A DNA stretch of 64,000 nucleotides from assembly GCF_017751145.1 (NCBI RefSeq), contig NZ_CP046640.1:1468137-1532136 (forward strand). The letters are read 5' to 3'. Shown here in pieces: positions 54,183 through 62,693 of the stretch. The position numbers and the translations under genes were made by a program. This stretch comes from Iocasia fonsfrigidae. Its GTDB lineage: Bacteria; Bacillota; Halanaerobiia; Halanaerobiales; DTU029. The notes below the pieces were generated by a model. It was not told the DNA's origin. It worked only from the letters and a program-made list of their open reading frames with translations, and searched no databases. Positions within the stretch are counted from its first letter, which is position 1; every line of letters begins with the position of its first letter.

Positions 54183-56129
54183 GTGCGGTCGCACTAAGGC
54201 CTAGAAACGTTGTAAATACGCATCACGTTATCTGGTACGACTGAGCAATGGTATATAGTTTAGTAGGTGGAAATCCTACCTGATAAGATTAAGCCAAATC
54301 ATCAGTAGCGAGTCTTGGAGTCAATAAAGTGATTTATTGATTTAAGTGTAGACAGTTAGGTAATAGGCCTGAAAGTGATTGAGCCTCGAAATCGTACAAT
54401 TGGGAAAGGCTGACAGTTTCAGATATCTGGAAAGCAACATTTTATGAGACATTAATGGCTAGTTTCTTAAAACCTCCCCGGGGTCTAAGAGCCAGGCATG
54501 TTATACAATGACTATATGATAACTCAGGAGACCCTGCAATTCTTCTGAAAAGAAGTATAGCAAACAACTGATAAAAAGGAAGAATGCTGAAGGTTGCAGG
54601 GAGTCGGACAGTTTTCATAGTATTGATGAAGCCGGGTAATGCCGGTGGAGAAAAGGAAAACTGCACGAAATCGTATTTGTTAAGGACACATTAACCACAC
54701 ACAGGGGTGGATAAATAATGTCAACAAAATTAGCAAAGATAGCAATAAAAGCAAAACAAAATCCAAAGACAGTATTCACTTCACTGTATCACTTACTGAA
54801 TGAGGAATTACTGCTGTTATGTCATCAAGAATTGGAAGCTGGTAAGGCAACAGGTGTAGATGAAGTAACTAAAGCAGAATATGAGGAGAACTTAAAAGAG
54901 AATATAAGTGCTCTTGTGAAAAAATTAAAAACACACTCATATAGACCCCAGCCAGTAAGAAGGATATATATACCCAAAGGTAAAGGAAAAGGAAAAGTAA
55001 GACCTCTAGGGATACCAGCATATGAAGACAAGCTAGTGCAGCTGGGATTAAAGAAGATACTGGAGCCGATATATGAAGCCATATTTCTGGACATATCATA
55101 TGGATTTCGACCAGGACTAAGTTGTCATGACGCCTTAAAGAAGCTAAACATAGTAATAGAAAAGCAGAAAATCAGCTATGTGGTAGATGCAGATATAAAG
55201 GGATTCTTTGACAATGTAAATCATGAATGGTTAATGAAATTTATAGGAGTAAATATAGCAGATCCGAATATAAAAAGGCTGATAGTAAGGTTTCTCAAAG
55301 CTGGAATAATAGAAGATGGGGAACTCACAGCAACTGAGCAGGGAACACCTCAGGGAGCAATAATATCTCCATTACTGGCAAATATATATCTTCATTATGT
55401 ACTAGACCTATGGTTTATGGGGATAATTGGCAAACATTATCGTATCAACGGTGAAGCTGAGATAGTGCGATACGCTGACGATTATGTATGCTGCTTTCAA
55501 TACAAAAGAGCAGCAGAGATATTCTTTCATGTACTAAAGAAAAGACTAGCAAAATTCGGTTTAGCACTGGCAGAAGATAAATCCAAGATAATAGAATTTG
55601 GTAGATTTGCAGCCAGTAACAGCAGACGATTAGGTAGAGGCAAACCGGAAACCTTTGACTTTCTAGGTTTTACTCACTACTGTAGTACAAGCAGAAAAGG
55701 TAGATTTAGGGTAAAACGTAGGACGATGAAGAAAAAAATCAACGCCAAGATAGTAGAATTCACAAGATGGATAAAGCTAAGGAGGAATATGTTGACGACC
55801 AACGAAATAGTAGATAAGGTTAAATCCAAGTTGAGAGGACATTATCAATATTATGGAATAACAGATAATAGTAAGTCTATAGATAATTTTAGACAGGCAA
55901 TTATCAGAATACTATTTAAATGGTTGAATAGAAGAAGTCAGAGGAAAAGCTTTATATGGGAGAAATTTAAGAAATATATAATTGATAAACACATACCAAA
56001 AGCAAGAATATGTGTAAATATATATGGATAGTTTTGATTTTATGTGAGATGGAGTGAGGAGCCGGATGCCCGAATTGGGCCCGTCCGGATCTGTGAGGGT
56101 TCGGCATCGTGAGGTGCCTTCTACTCGAC
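54183..56129 (+). mobile_element. Group II intron (complete)
   Basis: The 5' end GTGCGGTCGCAC fits the GUGYG consensus. The ORF at 54718-56031 lies in domain IV. Domain V at about 56059-56091 begins GAGCCGGATG and closes CCGTCCGGATC. Domain VI has a GGCATC/GGTGCC stem with a GTGA loop, and the 3' end is CTACTCGAC with the branch A seven bases from the end. Length is 1947 bp. It sits just upstream of the decayed antitoxin promoter. The boundaries are from consensus and could be off by a few bases. Confidence 0.85.
54718..56031 (+). CDS. ltrA: Group II intron reverse transcriptase/maturase
   Basis: This 437-residue protein has RT motifs in order: KATGVDEVTKAEYEEN (RT0/1), YIPKGKGKGKVRPLGIP (RT2), the ISYGFRPGLSCHDAL block, DADIKGFFDNVNHEWL (RT3), GTPQGAIISPLLANIYL (RT4) and YADDYV (near residue 252, catalytic). 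Domain X follows, ending ARICVNIYG. There is no HNH endonuclease domain, so it would rely on nicks or replication forks for second-strand priming. The frame is intact, so the intron may be active. Confidence 0.93.
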   Translation: MSTKLAKIAIKAKQNPKTVFTSLYHLLNEELLLLCHQELEAGKATGVDEVTKAEYEENLKENISALVKKLKTHSYRPQPVRRIYIPKGKGKGKVRPLGIPAYEDKLVQLGLKKILEPIYEAIFLDISYGFRPGLSCHDALKKLNIVIEKQKISYVVDADIKGFFDNVNHEWLMKFIGVNIADPNIKRLIVRFLKAGIIEDGELTATEQGTPQGAIISPLLANIYLHYVLDLWFMGIIGKHYRINGEAEIVRYADDYVCCFQYKRAAEIFFHVLKKRLAKFGLALAEDKSKIIEFGRFAASNSRRLGRGKPETFDFLGFTHYCSTSRKGRFRVKRRTMKKKINAKIVEFTRWIKLRRNMLTTNEIVDKVKSKLRGHYQYYGITDNSKSIDNFRQAIIRILFKWLNRRSQRKSFIWEKFKKYIIDKHIPKARICVNIYG

Positions 56130-56205
56130 AAATAGCTAGTTGGGTAGAAATAAAGAAGAAAAAGAGCAATTATAATGTGGGTAAAAAAATAAACTTCGCA
56201 ACAAA

Positions 56206-56544
56206 TTAATGTCTTGAAGTTTTATCATAAATTATTTCACCGTTTTTCATTATATTATTAGCTAAATTAGTAGGATCGCTGTTGTTAAGCTGATCAGTAG
56301 AGTATGGAATAGCTTCAATTGACTCATCAATGTTCCAGGTTAATTTAGATAGTAATTGCAATTCTTTAAGTTTGTGTTTTCCAAAGTCAGGAGAAAATAC
56401 AGCTAAGTCTATGTCACTATATTCATCAGGGCTTCCATTTGCCCATGAACCATAAAGAACTACTTTACTTACTGTTATATGTTTTTCTAAGGTCTTTATA
56501 TACTCATTTATTTTGTTTTTAGTCATAGCTTTGTTTCTAGCCAT
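56206..56544 (-). CDS. MNT-type nucleotidyltransferase antitoxin (MntA-like)
   Basis: This 112-residue minimal nucleotidyltransferase has VVLYGSWANGSPDEYSDIDL, the GSx10DxD motif with both Asp residues. In HEPN/MNT pairs it silences the HEPN RNase by adding AMP to a tyrosine. The ATG has AAGGAGGT upstream, inside the end of the HEPN gene (22-bp overlap). A deleted copy is at 50060-50215. Confidence 0.88.
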   Translation of the reverse strand: MARNKAMTKNKINEYIKTLEKHITVSKVVLYGSWANGSPDEYSDIDLAVFSPDFGKHKLKELQLLSKLTWNIDESIEAIPYSTDQLNNSDPTNLANNIMKNGEIIYDKTSRH

Positions 56545-56906
56545 TTGAATAACCTCCTTGTCTTACCAAGAAGTTCAGAGGAATATTTGTAATCCAAATT
56601 TTTTAATACTTCAAGTTCTTGATCGGGATATCTAGTGGCAATATTAAGTGGATTTAATTCATGAATTATATTTAGAAGTTCTTCAGAAATTTCATTATCC
56701 AATTTTGTTAATTTTACTAATCTAGCTAGATTATGAATACGGGGTGGCATTTCTTGAATTTTGTATGAGTAAATAGCTTTTAACATTTTTTCTATTGTTT
56801 GGTGGCACATGAAACCAACATATAGATATCTTTTTGATTTAAGCATTGCTTCAGCTGTTTCCAGATCATATTTTGCAATGTCGGTCCAATAGTTTTCGTT
56901 AGACAT
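56523..56906 (-). CDS. HEPN domain toxin (HepT-like)
   Basis: This 127-residue all-helical HEPN protein has WTDIAKYDLETAEAMLKSKR, YVGFMCHQTIEKMLKA and the RIHNLARL element typical of this subfamily. HEPN toxins cut RNA with an Rx4-6H motif; here that motif is not clear, so it may belong to the branch annotated only as HEPN domain protein. It is paired with the MNT gene. Confidence 0.85.
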   Translation of the reverse strand: MSNENYWTDIAKYDLETAEAMLKSKRYLYVGFMCHQTIEKMLKAIYSYKIQEMPPRIHNLARLVKLTKLDNEISEELLNIIHELNPLNIATRYPDQELEVLKNLDYKYSSELLGKTRRLFKWLETKL

Positions 56907-57037
56907 GAGACTCAGTCCCTTGCTTATTGTTAATTTAATTATAACATGAAAAGAGACAAATGTGAATTATTTGCTAATTATTAAGGTTTGTTATATATTA
57001 TAACCAAAAGAAATAAGTGTAAACGGGCTACATCAGA

Positions 57038-57189
57038 TAACAAATCAGGAGCAGGAATTTATTTTGCAGATTGATAAGGTAATTGATAATAAAAATGATA
57101 AGGAATTAAATAAGCTTATTCTTGAATTAACAAACAGAGCGGAGGAATTCAGAAAGAAATATGTTTTGCAAAGAGTAGGAATATTATAA
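57038..57189 (+). pseudogene. C-terminal relic behind the dispersed TAACAAATCAGGAG motif
   Basis: A start-less frame beginning in the motif (57038-57051) encodes EFILQIDKVIDNKNDKELN then a helix ending EFRKKYVLQRVGIL and a stop. No family is assigned. The rest of 56907-57322 is AT-rich and carries the minus-strand HEPN promoter region and the leader of the MATE gene. Confidence 0.4.
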
Positions 57190-57322
57190 ATTATTATAAA
57201 TAATATCTGGATAAAATTTAAATCTTTTCTTTCTTTAAAAATAGTATTATAATGGTTATATTCTGCTTTATTTCAAACAAATATAATTTATACTATTTAA
57301 TCAAGAAAGAAGTGACCTAACT

Positions 57323-58678
57323 TTGAATCCTATGTTTTCTGACAAAGACTTAAAATGGTTAATTATACCATTGGTGATAGAACAATTTTTAGCTGTAACT
57401 GTAGGTATGGCAGATATTATTATGATATCAGGCGCAGGAGAAATTGCTGTTTCAGGAGTATCTCTTGTAGATACAATTAATATTTTATTGATTAATATAT
57501 TCGCAGCTTTAGCTACTGGTGGGGCTGTTATATCAGCACAATATCTAGGTAAAAAAGACCGGAAAACGGCCTGTATTTCTGCAAACCAACTTTTATTAGT
57601 CTCAGGAACTATATCTATCGGTATTATGTTCTTTGCTTTAATTGGTAATAAAATTATTCTGAATGTGATCTTTGGGCAGGTTGATTCTGCGATCATGAAA
57701 AATGCCCAGATATACTTCTTCCTTTCTTCATTGTCATATCCCTTTTTAAGTGTCTATAATAGTTCTGCAGCACTATTTCGTGCAATGGGAAACTCTAGAA
57801 TATCTATGTTTACCTCCTTATGTATGAACATCATAAATATCTTTGGTAATGCTATATTGATTTATGGCTTTGGTATGGGAGTCGAGGGGGTCGGTATTGC
57901 TACATTAATATCCCGCATTGTAGCAGCTATTATTATGCTTGTACTTATCCGGATACCTACTTATGATATCTATATTGAAAGTTTTTGTTTGAAATTTGAT
58001 TTTCAAATTATTAAACAAATTTTGCAGATTGGCATACCCAATAGTTTAGAGAATAGTATGTTTCAGGTAGGAAAAATATTAGTCATGAGTCTAGTTGCCA
58101 GCTTTGGTACTGTAGCTATTGCTGCTAATGCAGTATCTAATACAATTGCTGGATTTGCAGTTATACCAGGTATGGCTACAGGACTTTCTTTAATTACAAT
58201 TATCGGTCAATGTGTTGGTGCTAATGATTATAAACAGGCAGTCTACTATACAAAAAAGATTATGAAAATAACTTTTGCAGCTCTTGCTATTATAAATTGT
58301 TTTATTATTATTTTTGTCCCTGCAATTGTCAGTATATATAAGTTAAGTGATGAAACTACAAACCTTACTATACAAATCATACGATATTATAGTATTTGCT
58401 GTATCTTTATTTGGCCATTATCCTTTACCTTACCAAATACATTAAGAGCTGCAAATGATGTGAAATTTACAATGATTATTGCAATTATATCTATGTGGAC
58501 CTGGCGAATTGGGTTTAGTTATATTTTGGGAAATACCTTTGGACTTGGCGTATTTGGTATCTGGGTTGCAATGACTATTGATTGGTTATTTAGAGGAATT
58601 TGTCTTACAGGAAGATTTTTTAAGGGTACTTGGAAAGATAAAGAGATTATTTCTCGTATTAAATCTGATACTTTCTAG
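57323..58678 (+). CDS. MATE family efflux transporter
   Basis: This 451-residue transporter has twelve predicted segments: PLVIEQFLAVTVGMADIIMIS in the first half, and GIPNSLENSMFQVGKILVMS at the start of the second. It belongs to the branch close to NorM-like proteins of Firmicutes. The start is TTG 57323 or ATG 57332; the ribosome site is weak (GAAAGAAG). A relic of a near-identical gene is at 15246-15553. Confidence 0.88.
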   Translation: MNPMFSDKDLKWLIIPLVIEQFLAVTVGMADIIMISGAGEIAVSGVSLVDTINILLINIFAALATGGAVISAQYLGKKDRKTACISANQLLLVSGTISIGIMFFALIGNKIILNVIFGQVDSAIMKNAQIYFFLSSLSYPFLSVYNSSAALFRAMGNSRISMFTSLCMNIINIFGNAILIYGFGMGVEGVGIATLISRIVAAIIMLVLIRIPTYDIYIESFCLKFDFQIIKQILQIGIPNSLENSMFQVGKILVMSLVASFGTVAIAANAVSNTIAGFAVIPGMATGLSLITIIGQCVGANDYKQAVYYTKKIMKITFAALAIINCFIIIFVPAIVSIYKLSDETTNLTIQIIRYYSICCIFIWPLSFTLPNTLRAANDVKFTMIIAIISMWTWRIGFSYILGNTFGLGVFGIWVAMTIDWLFRGICLTGRFFKGTWKDKEIISRIKSDTF

Positions 58679-58819
58679 TTTTTTTAAGTTACAGAAGGTT
58701 TGAACATAGGGTTGCTTTGAATTATCTAGCAAAGCAAGAATAAAATCTAATGAGAATGAGATTTTAAAATAATATAGGAACAAAACAGGGAAAGAATCAA
58801 AAATCTTTAGTTTGAAAGG

Positions 58820-59689
58820 GTGTTAAAAATATATATTTCTAAAAAAATTCATCTTATAATTGCATTAATATTAATAGTTATATTAAGTGCATTTTTGGTA
58901 ATGAAGGGAGATTATCTTTTTATGAAAAAAATATATAGTTCAGAAGTAAAATCCGAACTTGAGAAGACAGTTTTAAATAATCAGCCTTTTACAAAAGATG
59001 ATATTGTATCACTACCAGCTCCTGTACAGAGGTATTTTAGATATTGTGGTTATATAGGTAAAAAGAAGATGTCAAATGCTAAAATTGTTTTAGAGGACGT
59101 TGACTTTATAAGTAACGGTAAACAGTTAAAATTAAGATCAGAACAGTATAATTTTGTTTCTGAACCTGCACGAATAGCGTACCTGAGTTCAAAAGTTATG
59201 GGAATAATTCCATTTGAGGGTAGAGATAAATATCAAAACGGGAAAGGTTCTATGATTGGGAAACTGATGAAAATAATAACTCTATTTGATGTAACAGGAC
59301 CTAAGATGGATCAGTCTGCTTTAGTTACTTTTTTAGCTGAGGCACTTATTGTCCCTAATGTTGCACTACAAGATTATATTAAATGGGAAGAAATAGACAG
59401 TAATAAGGCAAAAGCAATTATGAATTATGGTGGAATAAAGGTTGAAGGAATCTTTACTTTTAATGATAAAGGCGAATTTATTAAGTTTGAGACAAATGAT
59501 CGTTATATGGATAAGGGTAATGGGGTAATAGAAAAAGAGAGATGGACAGCTAAAGTAGAAAATTATATAGAAAAAAATGGTATCAGAATTCCAGGCAGAA
59601 TGAAAGGCATATGGAATTTAAGTAAGAACGACCTGGTATATTTTGATGGTAATATTACTGAAATAAATTTTGATAATAGTAATGTTTGA
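58820..59689 (+). CDS. DUF6544-like protein with N-terminal membrane anchor
   Basis: This 289-residue protein has one hydrophobic segment (about 12-30) and a signature SLPAPVQRYFRYCGYIGKK near residue 62-80, as in the DUF6544 (formerly DUF6920) family. The rest is beta-rich and would face outside. Function is unknown. It starts at GTG with GAAAGG close upstream. Confidence 0.7.
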   Translation: MLKIYISKKIHLIIALILIVILSAFLVMKGDYLFMKKIYSSEVKSELEKTVLNNQPFTKDDIVSLPAPVQRYFRYCGYIGKKKMSNAKIVLEDVDFISNGKQLKLRSEQYNFVSEPARIAYLSSKVMGIIPFEGRDKYQNGKGSMIGKLMKIITLFDVTGPKMDQSALVTFLAEALIVPNVALQDYIKWEEIDSNKAKAIMNYGGIKVEGIFTFNDKGEFIKFETNDRYMDKGNGVIEKERWTAKVENYIEKNGIRIPGRMKGIWNLSKNDLVYFDGNITEINFDNSNV

Positions 59690-59754
59690 AAAATGAAATA
59701 ATATCTTTACCCTTCATAGAGTCATTACCCCCTCTAGTTTAGATCCTAATATAA

Positions 59755-59955
59755 AAAGGAGTAAAAGTTATAGCTGTAGATCAATCTGTTAAGATGCTTA
59801 ATAAAATTAGAGATAAGTTTGGAGATAAAGGAGATATCGAATGTCGAGGGGGAAAATTTGAAGAGTTGCCTATAGAAGGTGAATCAGTCGATTACGTTTT
59901 TGCAAATATGTTTTTACATCATGTAAGCTCTCCTACTAATACTGACTTATGTTAG
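59755..59955 (+). pseudogene. SAM-dependent methyltransferase fragment
   Basis: An internal piece of a class I methyltransferase reads GVKVIAVDQSVKMLNKIRDK, then FEELPIEGESVDYVFANMF and LHHV, after which it breaks. The glycine-rich motif I is lost at the 5' side and the C-terminal half at the 3' side. Confidence 0.85.
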
Positions 59956-59968
59956 ATTTATAATTTAT

Positions 59969-60040
59969 CTGAGAACAGGAGCATTATCGGAGACGTCGCG
60001 AATCTCAGGGACGTATGTGAAAGTGTCAGCTGAGCAAAAC
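59969..60040. other. GC-richer hairpin segment of unknown type
   Basis: CTGAGA (59969-59974) pairs with TCTCAG (60003-60008) around GGAGACGTCGCG, followed by GGGACGTATG and GTGTCAGCTGAGC. It starts directly where the methyltransferase relic ends. It is not coding. It may be a recombination site or element end; this cannot be decided here. Confidence 0.4.
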
Positions 60041-60065
60041 AAATGAGAAAAAGGTGGGGATGAAC

Positions 60066-60437
60066 ATGAATTATGAATGGTTGGATGAATATTTATTATC
60101 AAAATTAGGAGTTACTAAAGATTTTAAAGAAGAATGGGAATGGGATAGGTATCTGTTAAATGGTAAGATGATTGCTGCAATATGTACTGATAAGACAGGC
60201 AAAGAGATAATCACATTAAAATGTGAACCATCATTTGGTGAGGAACTACGTATTCAGTATGAAGATATCATACCTGGCTATTATATGAATAAGGTTCATT
60301 GGAATTCTGTGTACTTAGAAGGTGAAGTCCCTGATGAAGTAATAAAGGATATGATTGACCAATCATATGAATTAATATTTAACAAATTAAGTAAGAAGAT
60401 GCAAAATGAAATAAGGAATGGTGATAAAAATGATTGA
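60066..60437 (+). CDS. MmcQ/YjbR family protein
   Basis: This 123-residue protein of the CyaY-like fold has YEWLDEYLLSKLGVTKDFKEEW, PGYYMNKVHWNSVYLEG and IDQSYELIFNKLSKK, all typical of MmcQ/YjbR. Members are sometimes called DNA-binding, but the function is not known. I prefer ATG 60066 because AGGTGGGG is 6-8 nt upstream; ATG 60060 is too close. It overlaps the next frame by 8 bp. Confidence 0.85.
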   Translation: MNYEWLDEYLLSKLGVTKDFKEEWEWDRYLLNGKMIAAICTDKTGKEIITLKCEPSFGEELRIQYEDIIPGYYMNKVHWNSVYLEGEVPDEVIKDMIDQSYELIFNKLSKKMQNEIRNGDKND

Positions 60438-60537
60438 ATCAAGATGTGGAATTTTGTGTAGTGAATGTAGTTATAGCGAGGAGATGGATTGTAAAGGTTG
60501 TATTAGCATTAAAAAGCTTTTTTGGGGTGAAAGTTAA
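60430..60537 (+). pseudogene. DUF3795 protein, N-terminal 35 residues only
   Basis: MIESRCGILCSECSYSEE, CKGCISIKK and FWGES match the cysteine-rich start of DUF3795 proteins. The frame then stops 70 bp before a group II intron 3' end, so the gene was probably cut by the intron that is now deleted. The remaining cysteines needed for the full domain are missing. Confidence 0.75.
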
Positions 60538-60607
60538 AGTAATTCATTAAGGCCCGTACAACTTTAAAGGCCTTATTTGTCTGATTACGGAAGTGAGTAT
60601 TCTTGAG

Positions 60608-60680
60608 GAGCCCGGTGTGGTAGTTCCGCACGCCGGGATCTGAGCGGTGGTGACTGGGCAACTGGTAATTCTACCGTAAC
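60608..60680 (+). mobile_element. Group II intron 3' end remnant (domains V and VI)
   Basis: 60608-60640 fits domain V: GAGCCCGGTG, a TAGTT turn, CACGCCGGGATC, the same 33-nt size as in the intact intron. Domain VI follows and the 3' end is CTACCGTAAC with a suitably placed branch A. No RT gene is present. This relic is of the same lineage as the intron at 54.2 kb but has many compensating changes, so it is older. Confidence 0.8.
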
Positions 60681-60814
60681 GCTGTAAGATGATATAATTT
60701 CAGAGTATAGAATTAGGGTCTATAAAATGTAGTTAAAGTTATCAAAATAGCTATTAATTTAGTAAAGATTATTTATAAACAATGAGAAGACAAATTTGAA
60801 GTTGGAGGTTTATC

Positions 60815-61162
60815 GTGAAAAAATGGTATGATGAGGAATATGAATGGGAAATCGAGGTAATAGGGTTTCTGCGTGGTGACCACACAGAGCGGTATTGCCG
60901 AAATGGCGAGGAAGTCGGGGATAAGTATACCTGCACCTATGGCTGTCCTGTAAATGCAAATGGACAGGGTATTTGCTCCAAAGCAATGATGATTATGTTT
61001 CCAATCATGGAGGCTGTCAGAAGTGGTGGAGATTTAGAGAATATTGGCGGAACTAGCAAATATAGCAAAGATATTGTATGTCCAGATGGTTGCGTTATAT
61101 TCAGGCTGACGGCAAAGAAACTTGGGAATGAGAATTTTTATAAGGGAAAGTTTTTCGATTAG
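60815..61162 (+). CDS. TIGR04076 family protein
   Basis: This 115-residue cysteine-containing protein has CTYGCPVNANGQGICSKAM, MFPIMEAVRSGGDL and VCPDGCVIFRL, the conserved blocks of the family. Function is unknown. GGAGG lies before the GTG start. The three C-x-G-type loops could bind a metal. Confidence 0.8.
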   Translation: MKKWYDEEYEWEIEVIGFLRGDHTERYCRNGEEVGDKYTCTYGCPVNANGQGICSKAMMIMFPIMEAVRSGGDLENIGGTSKYSKDIVCPDGCVIFRLTAKKLGNENFYKGKFFD

Positions 61163-61224
61163 CTTTAATTTTTATTGTATTCAGTTGAAGATAGTCGAAA
61201 TATTCATTTGATAGGTTGATTGAT

Positions 61225-61285
61225 GAGGTATATCAATAATATATTAGGCCCCTACTTCGGGGAGCTATTGATTGATATATCTAGT
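61225..61285. repeat. Long imperfect hairpin
   Basis: AGGTATATCAAT on the left pairs imperfectly with ATTGATATATCT on the right, and the centre is the strong stem CCCC-TACTTC-GGGG flanked by TAG/CTA. It lies in the gene-free stretch 61163-61441. It may terminate the TIGR04076 gene or be a small repeat element. Confidence 0.5.
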
Positions 61286-61441
61286 TGGAAATATGGTTTT
61301 GTTTTCTATTTTAAATAAAAAAATAATTTGAGGAACATTAGCAGATAAAAAGCTAGGAAAATGTTGCATTTTAATGTTTATATCTACAGCTTTTATTGAT
61401 ATAATAGAAATATAAAGGACAAAGGTTAGGAGGTAATAGCT

Positions 61442-61771
61442 GTGGCTAATCAGAAAATAAGTATAGATATTGATAATTTAATCAAGAAAATCAGTCAGGA
61501 AATAGCTGCTGAAGAAATAATCTTATTTGGTTCACATGCTTATGGAATACCAAATGAAGACAGTGATATAGATTTATGTATTCTTTCTAAACTAAACGGT
61601 AAACGCAAACTAGATCTAATGAGAAAGGCCAGAAAAGCAATTATACCTCTTACTTCAAGACCGGTAGATCTCCTGGTCTATGATCAGAATGACTTCTATG
61701 ATAGAGCAAATATCGCTTCAACTCTGGAGTTTAAGATAAAAAATGAAGGGGTTAAAGTCTATGGACAATAG
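61442..61771 (+). CDS. MNT-type nucleotidyltransferase antitoxin 2
   Basis: This 109-residue protein has IILFGSHAYGIPNEDSDIDL (GSx10DxD), with a third acidic residue in RPVDLLVYD. TAGGAGGT precedes the GTG start. It is paired with the HEPN gene that begins 11 bp before its stop. It is not close to the minus-strand MNT protein at 56.2 kb. Confidence 0.88.
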   Translation: MANQKISIDIDNLIKKISQEIAAEEIILFGSHAYGIPNEDSDIDLCILSKLNGKRKLDLMRKARKAIIPLTSRPVDLLVYDQNDFYDRANIASTLEFKIKNEGVKVYGQ

Positions 61772-62143
61772 GGAAATAGCTCAGGAATGGTTTGAATTAG
61801 CTGATTATGATTTACAATCAGCTGTTTTCTTACTTAAAATGAAGCCCAAACCCCTAGAGATAATGGCATATCATTGCCAGCAATCTGTAGAGAAATATTT
61901 AAAAGGATTTCTGGCTTTTCATGGAGGTCAAATTAAAAAAACACAGACTTAATATTCTTAAATAAGGAATGTCAGAAATATGATGCTTTATTTAAGAATA
62001 TTATAGATGAATGTATAAATCTAACTGATTATGGAGTTCAGGTGAGTCCCTTTCATATTGATATCGAAGAAGAAGATGTTAAATTGGCCATAAAAGATGC
62101 CAAAAAGATAAAAATTTTTGTTTTGGCTAAGATAGCTGATTAG
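61761..62143 (+). pseudogene. HEPN domain protein with frameshift
   Basis: MDNREIAQEWFELADYDLQ and YHCQQSVEKYLKGFLAFHG are a normal HEPN N-terminal half. After IKKTQ a stop follows at 61950-61952. In another frame the protein goes on with DLIFLNKECQKYDALFKN and ends ...KIFVLAKIAD at 62143. One missing base near 61947 (for example in CA-GAC, expected His-Asp) or a shortened A run (A7 at 61933-61940) explains it. It is either a dead toxin or a sequencing error. Confidence 0.8.
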
Positions 62144-62191
62144 GAAAAATTATGTATAGGATAGATTTAAAAAATAATATTAGTAGCTTGC

Positions 62192-62216
62192 ACCCTGGCA
62201 TCTCATGATCCAGGGT
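62192..62216 (+). terminator. Hairpin after the HEPN gene
   Basis: ACCCTGG / CCAGGGT with an 11-nt loop, followed by TTAATTGTTTTT. It is next to the end of a minus-strand relic, so it may act both ways. Confidence 0.65.
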
Positions 62217-62381
62217 TTAATTGTTTTTGATCCACTTTATTTCATAACCAAGAATATCTGCAATTTCCTTTACTTCACTGTATTTAATAGTTTCCTGTCT
62301 AATCTTATTACTTAGATTTTGCAGTGTTTTATTAATATTATATCTTTTATTCAACTCTTTTGCCTGTCCACCCAGATTTAA
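62217..62381 (-). pseudogene. HTH protein relic (Cro/C1-like tail)
   Basis: On the minus strand an in-frame tail reads AKELNKRYNINKTLQNLSNK, then YSEVKEIADILGYEIKWI and a stop, which resembles the end of small XRE-type regulators. An in-frame stop cuts it off upstream and no start is visible. Confidence 0.6.
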
Positions 62382-62460
62382 CTATTATTGCCTTTTAATA
62401 TTATATCTTCTGCTTTAAAAAAAGTAAAATACTTTAAGTAAAATAGATTCAAAAATAAAC

Positions 62461-62581
62461 TTGACAATTTAAAGTAATTAGTTTCATATTAAATTATAAA
62501 CTGTAATTAAATTATAAAGAGGAGGCTGATAAATTGGCTAAAAAATTATTAAGTGGAACAATACTTGGAGACTATTGTTAG
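62461..62581 (+). promoter_or_regulatory. Promoter region with inverted repeat and a 15-codon stub
   Basis: TTGACA at 62461-62466 is followed by TCATAT 17 bp later. An imperfect inverted repeat, AATTAGTTT / AAACTGTAATT, overlaps the -10 and looks like an operator of HxlR or MarR type. A strong AGAGGAGG lies before TTG 62534, but its frame (AKKLLSGTILGDYC) stops after 15 codons, so the original gene is lost. Beyond this, 62144-62693 has no gene. Confidence 0.5.
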
Positions 62582-62693
62582 ACGAAATACTATGATATTT
62601 TATAATTTTATAAACATGACATACTGTAGTCGGGTTTAACGTGATATATTTAATGTATAAACAAAAATCGTTACAAATAATGGAGGAGAGGGA

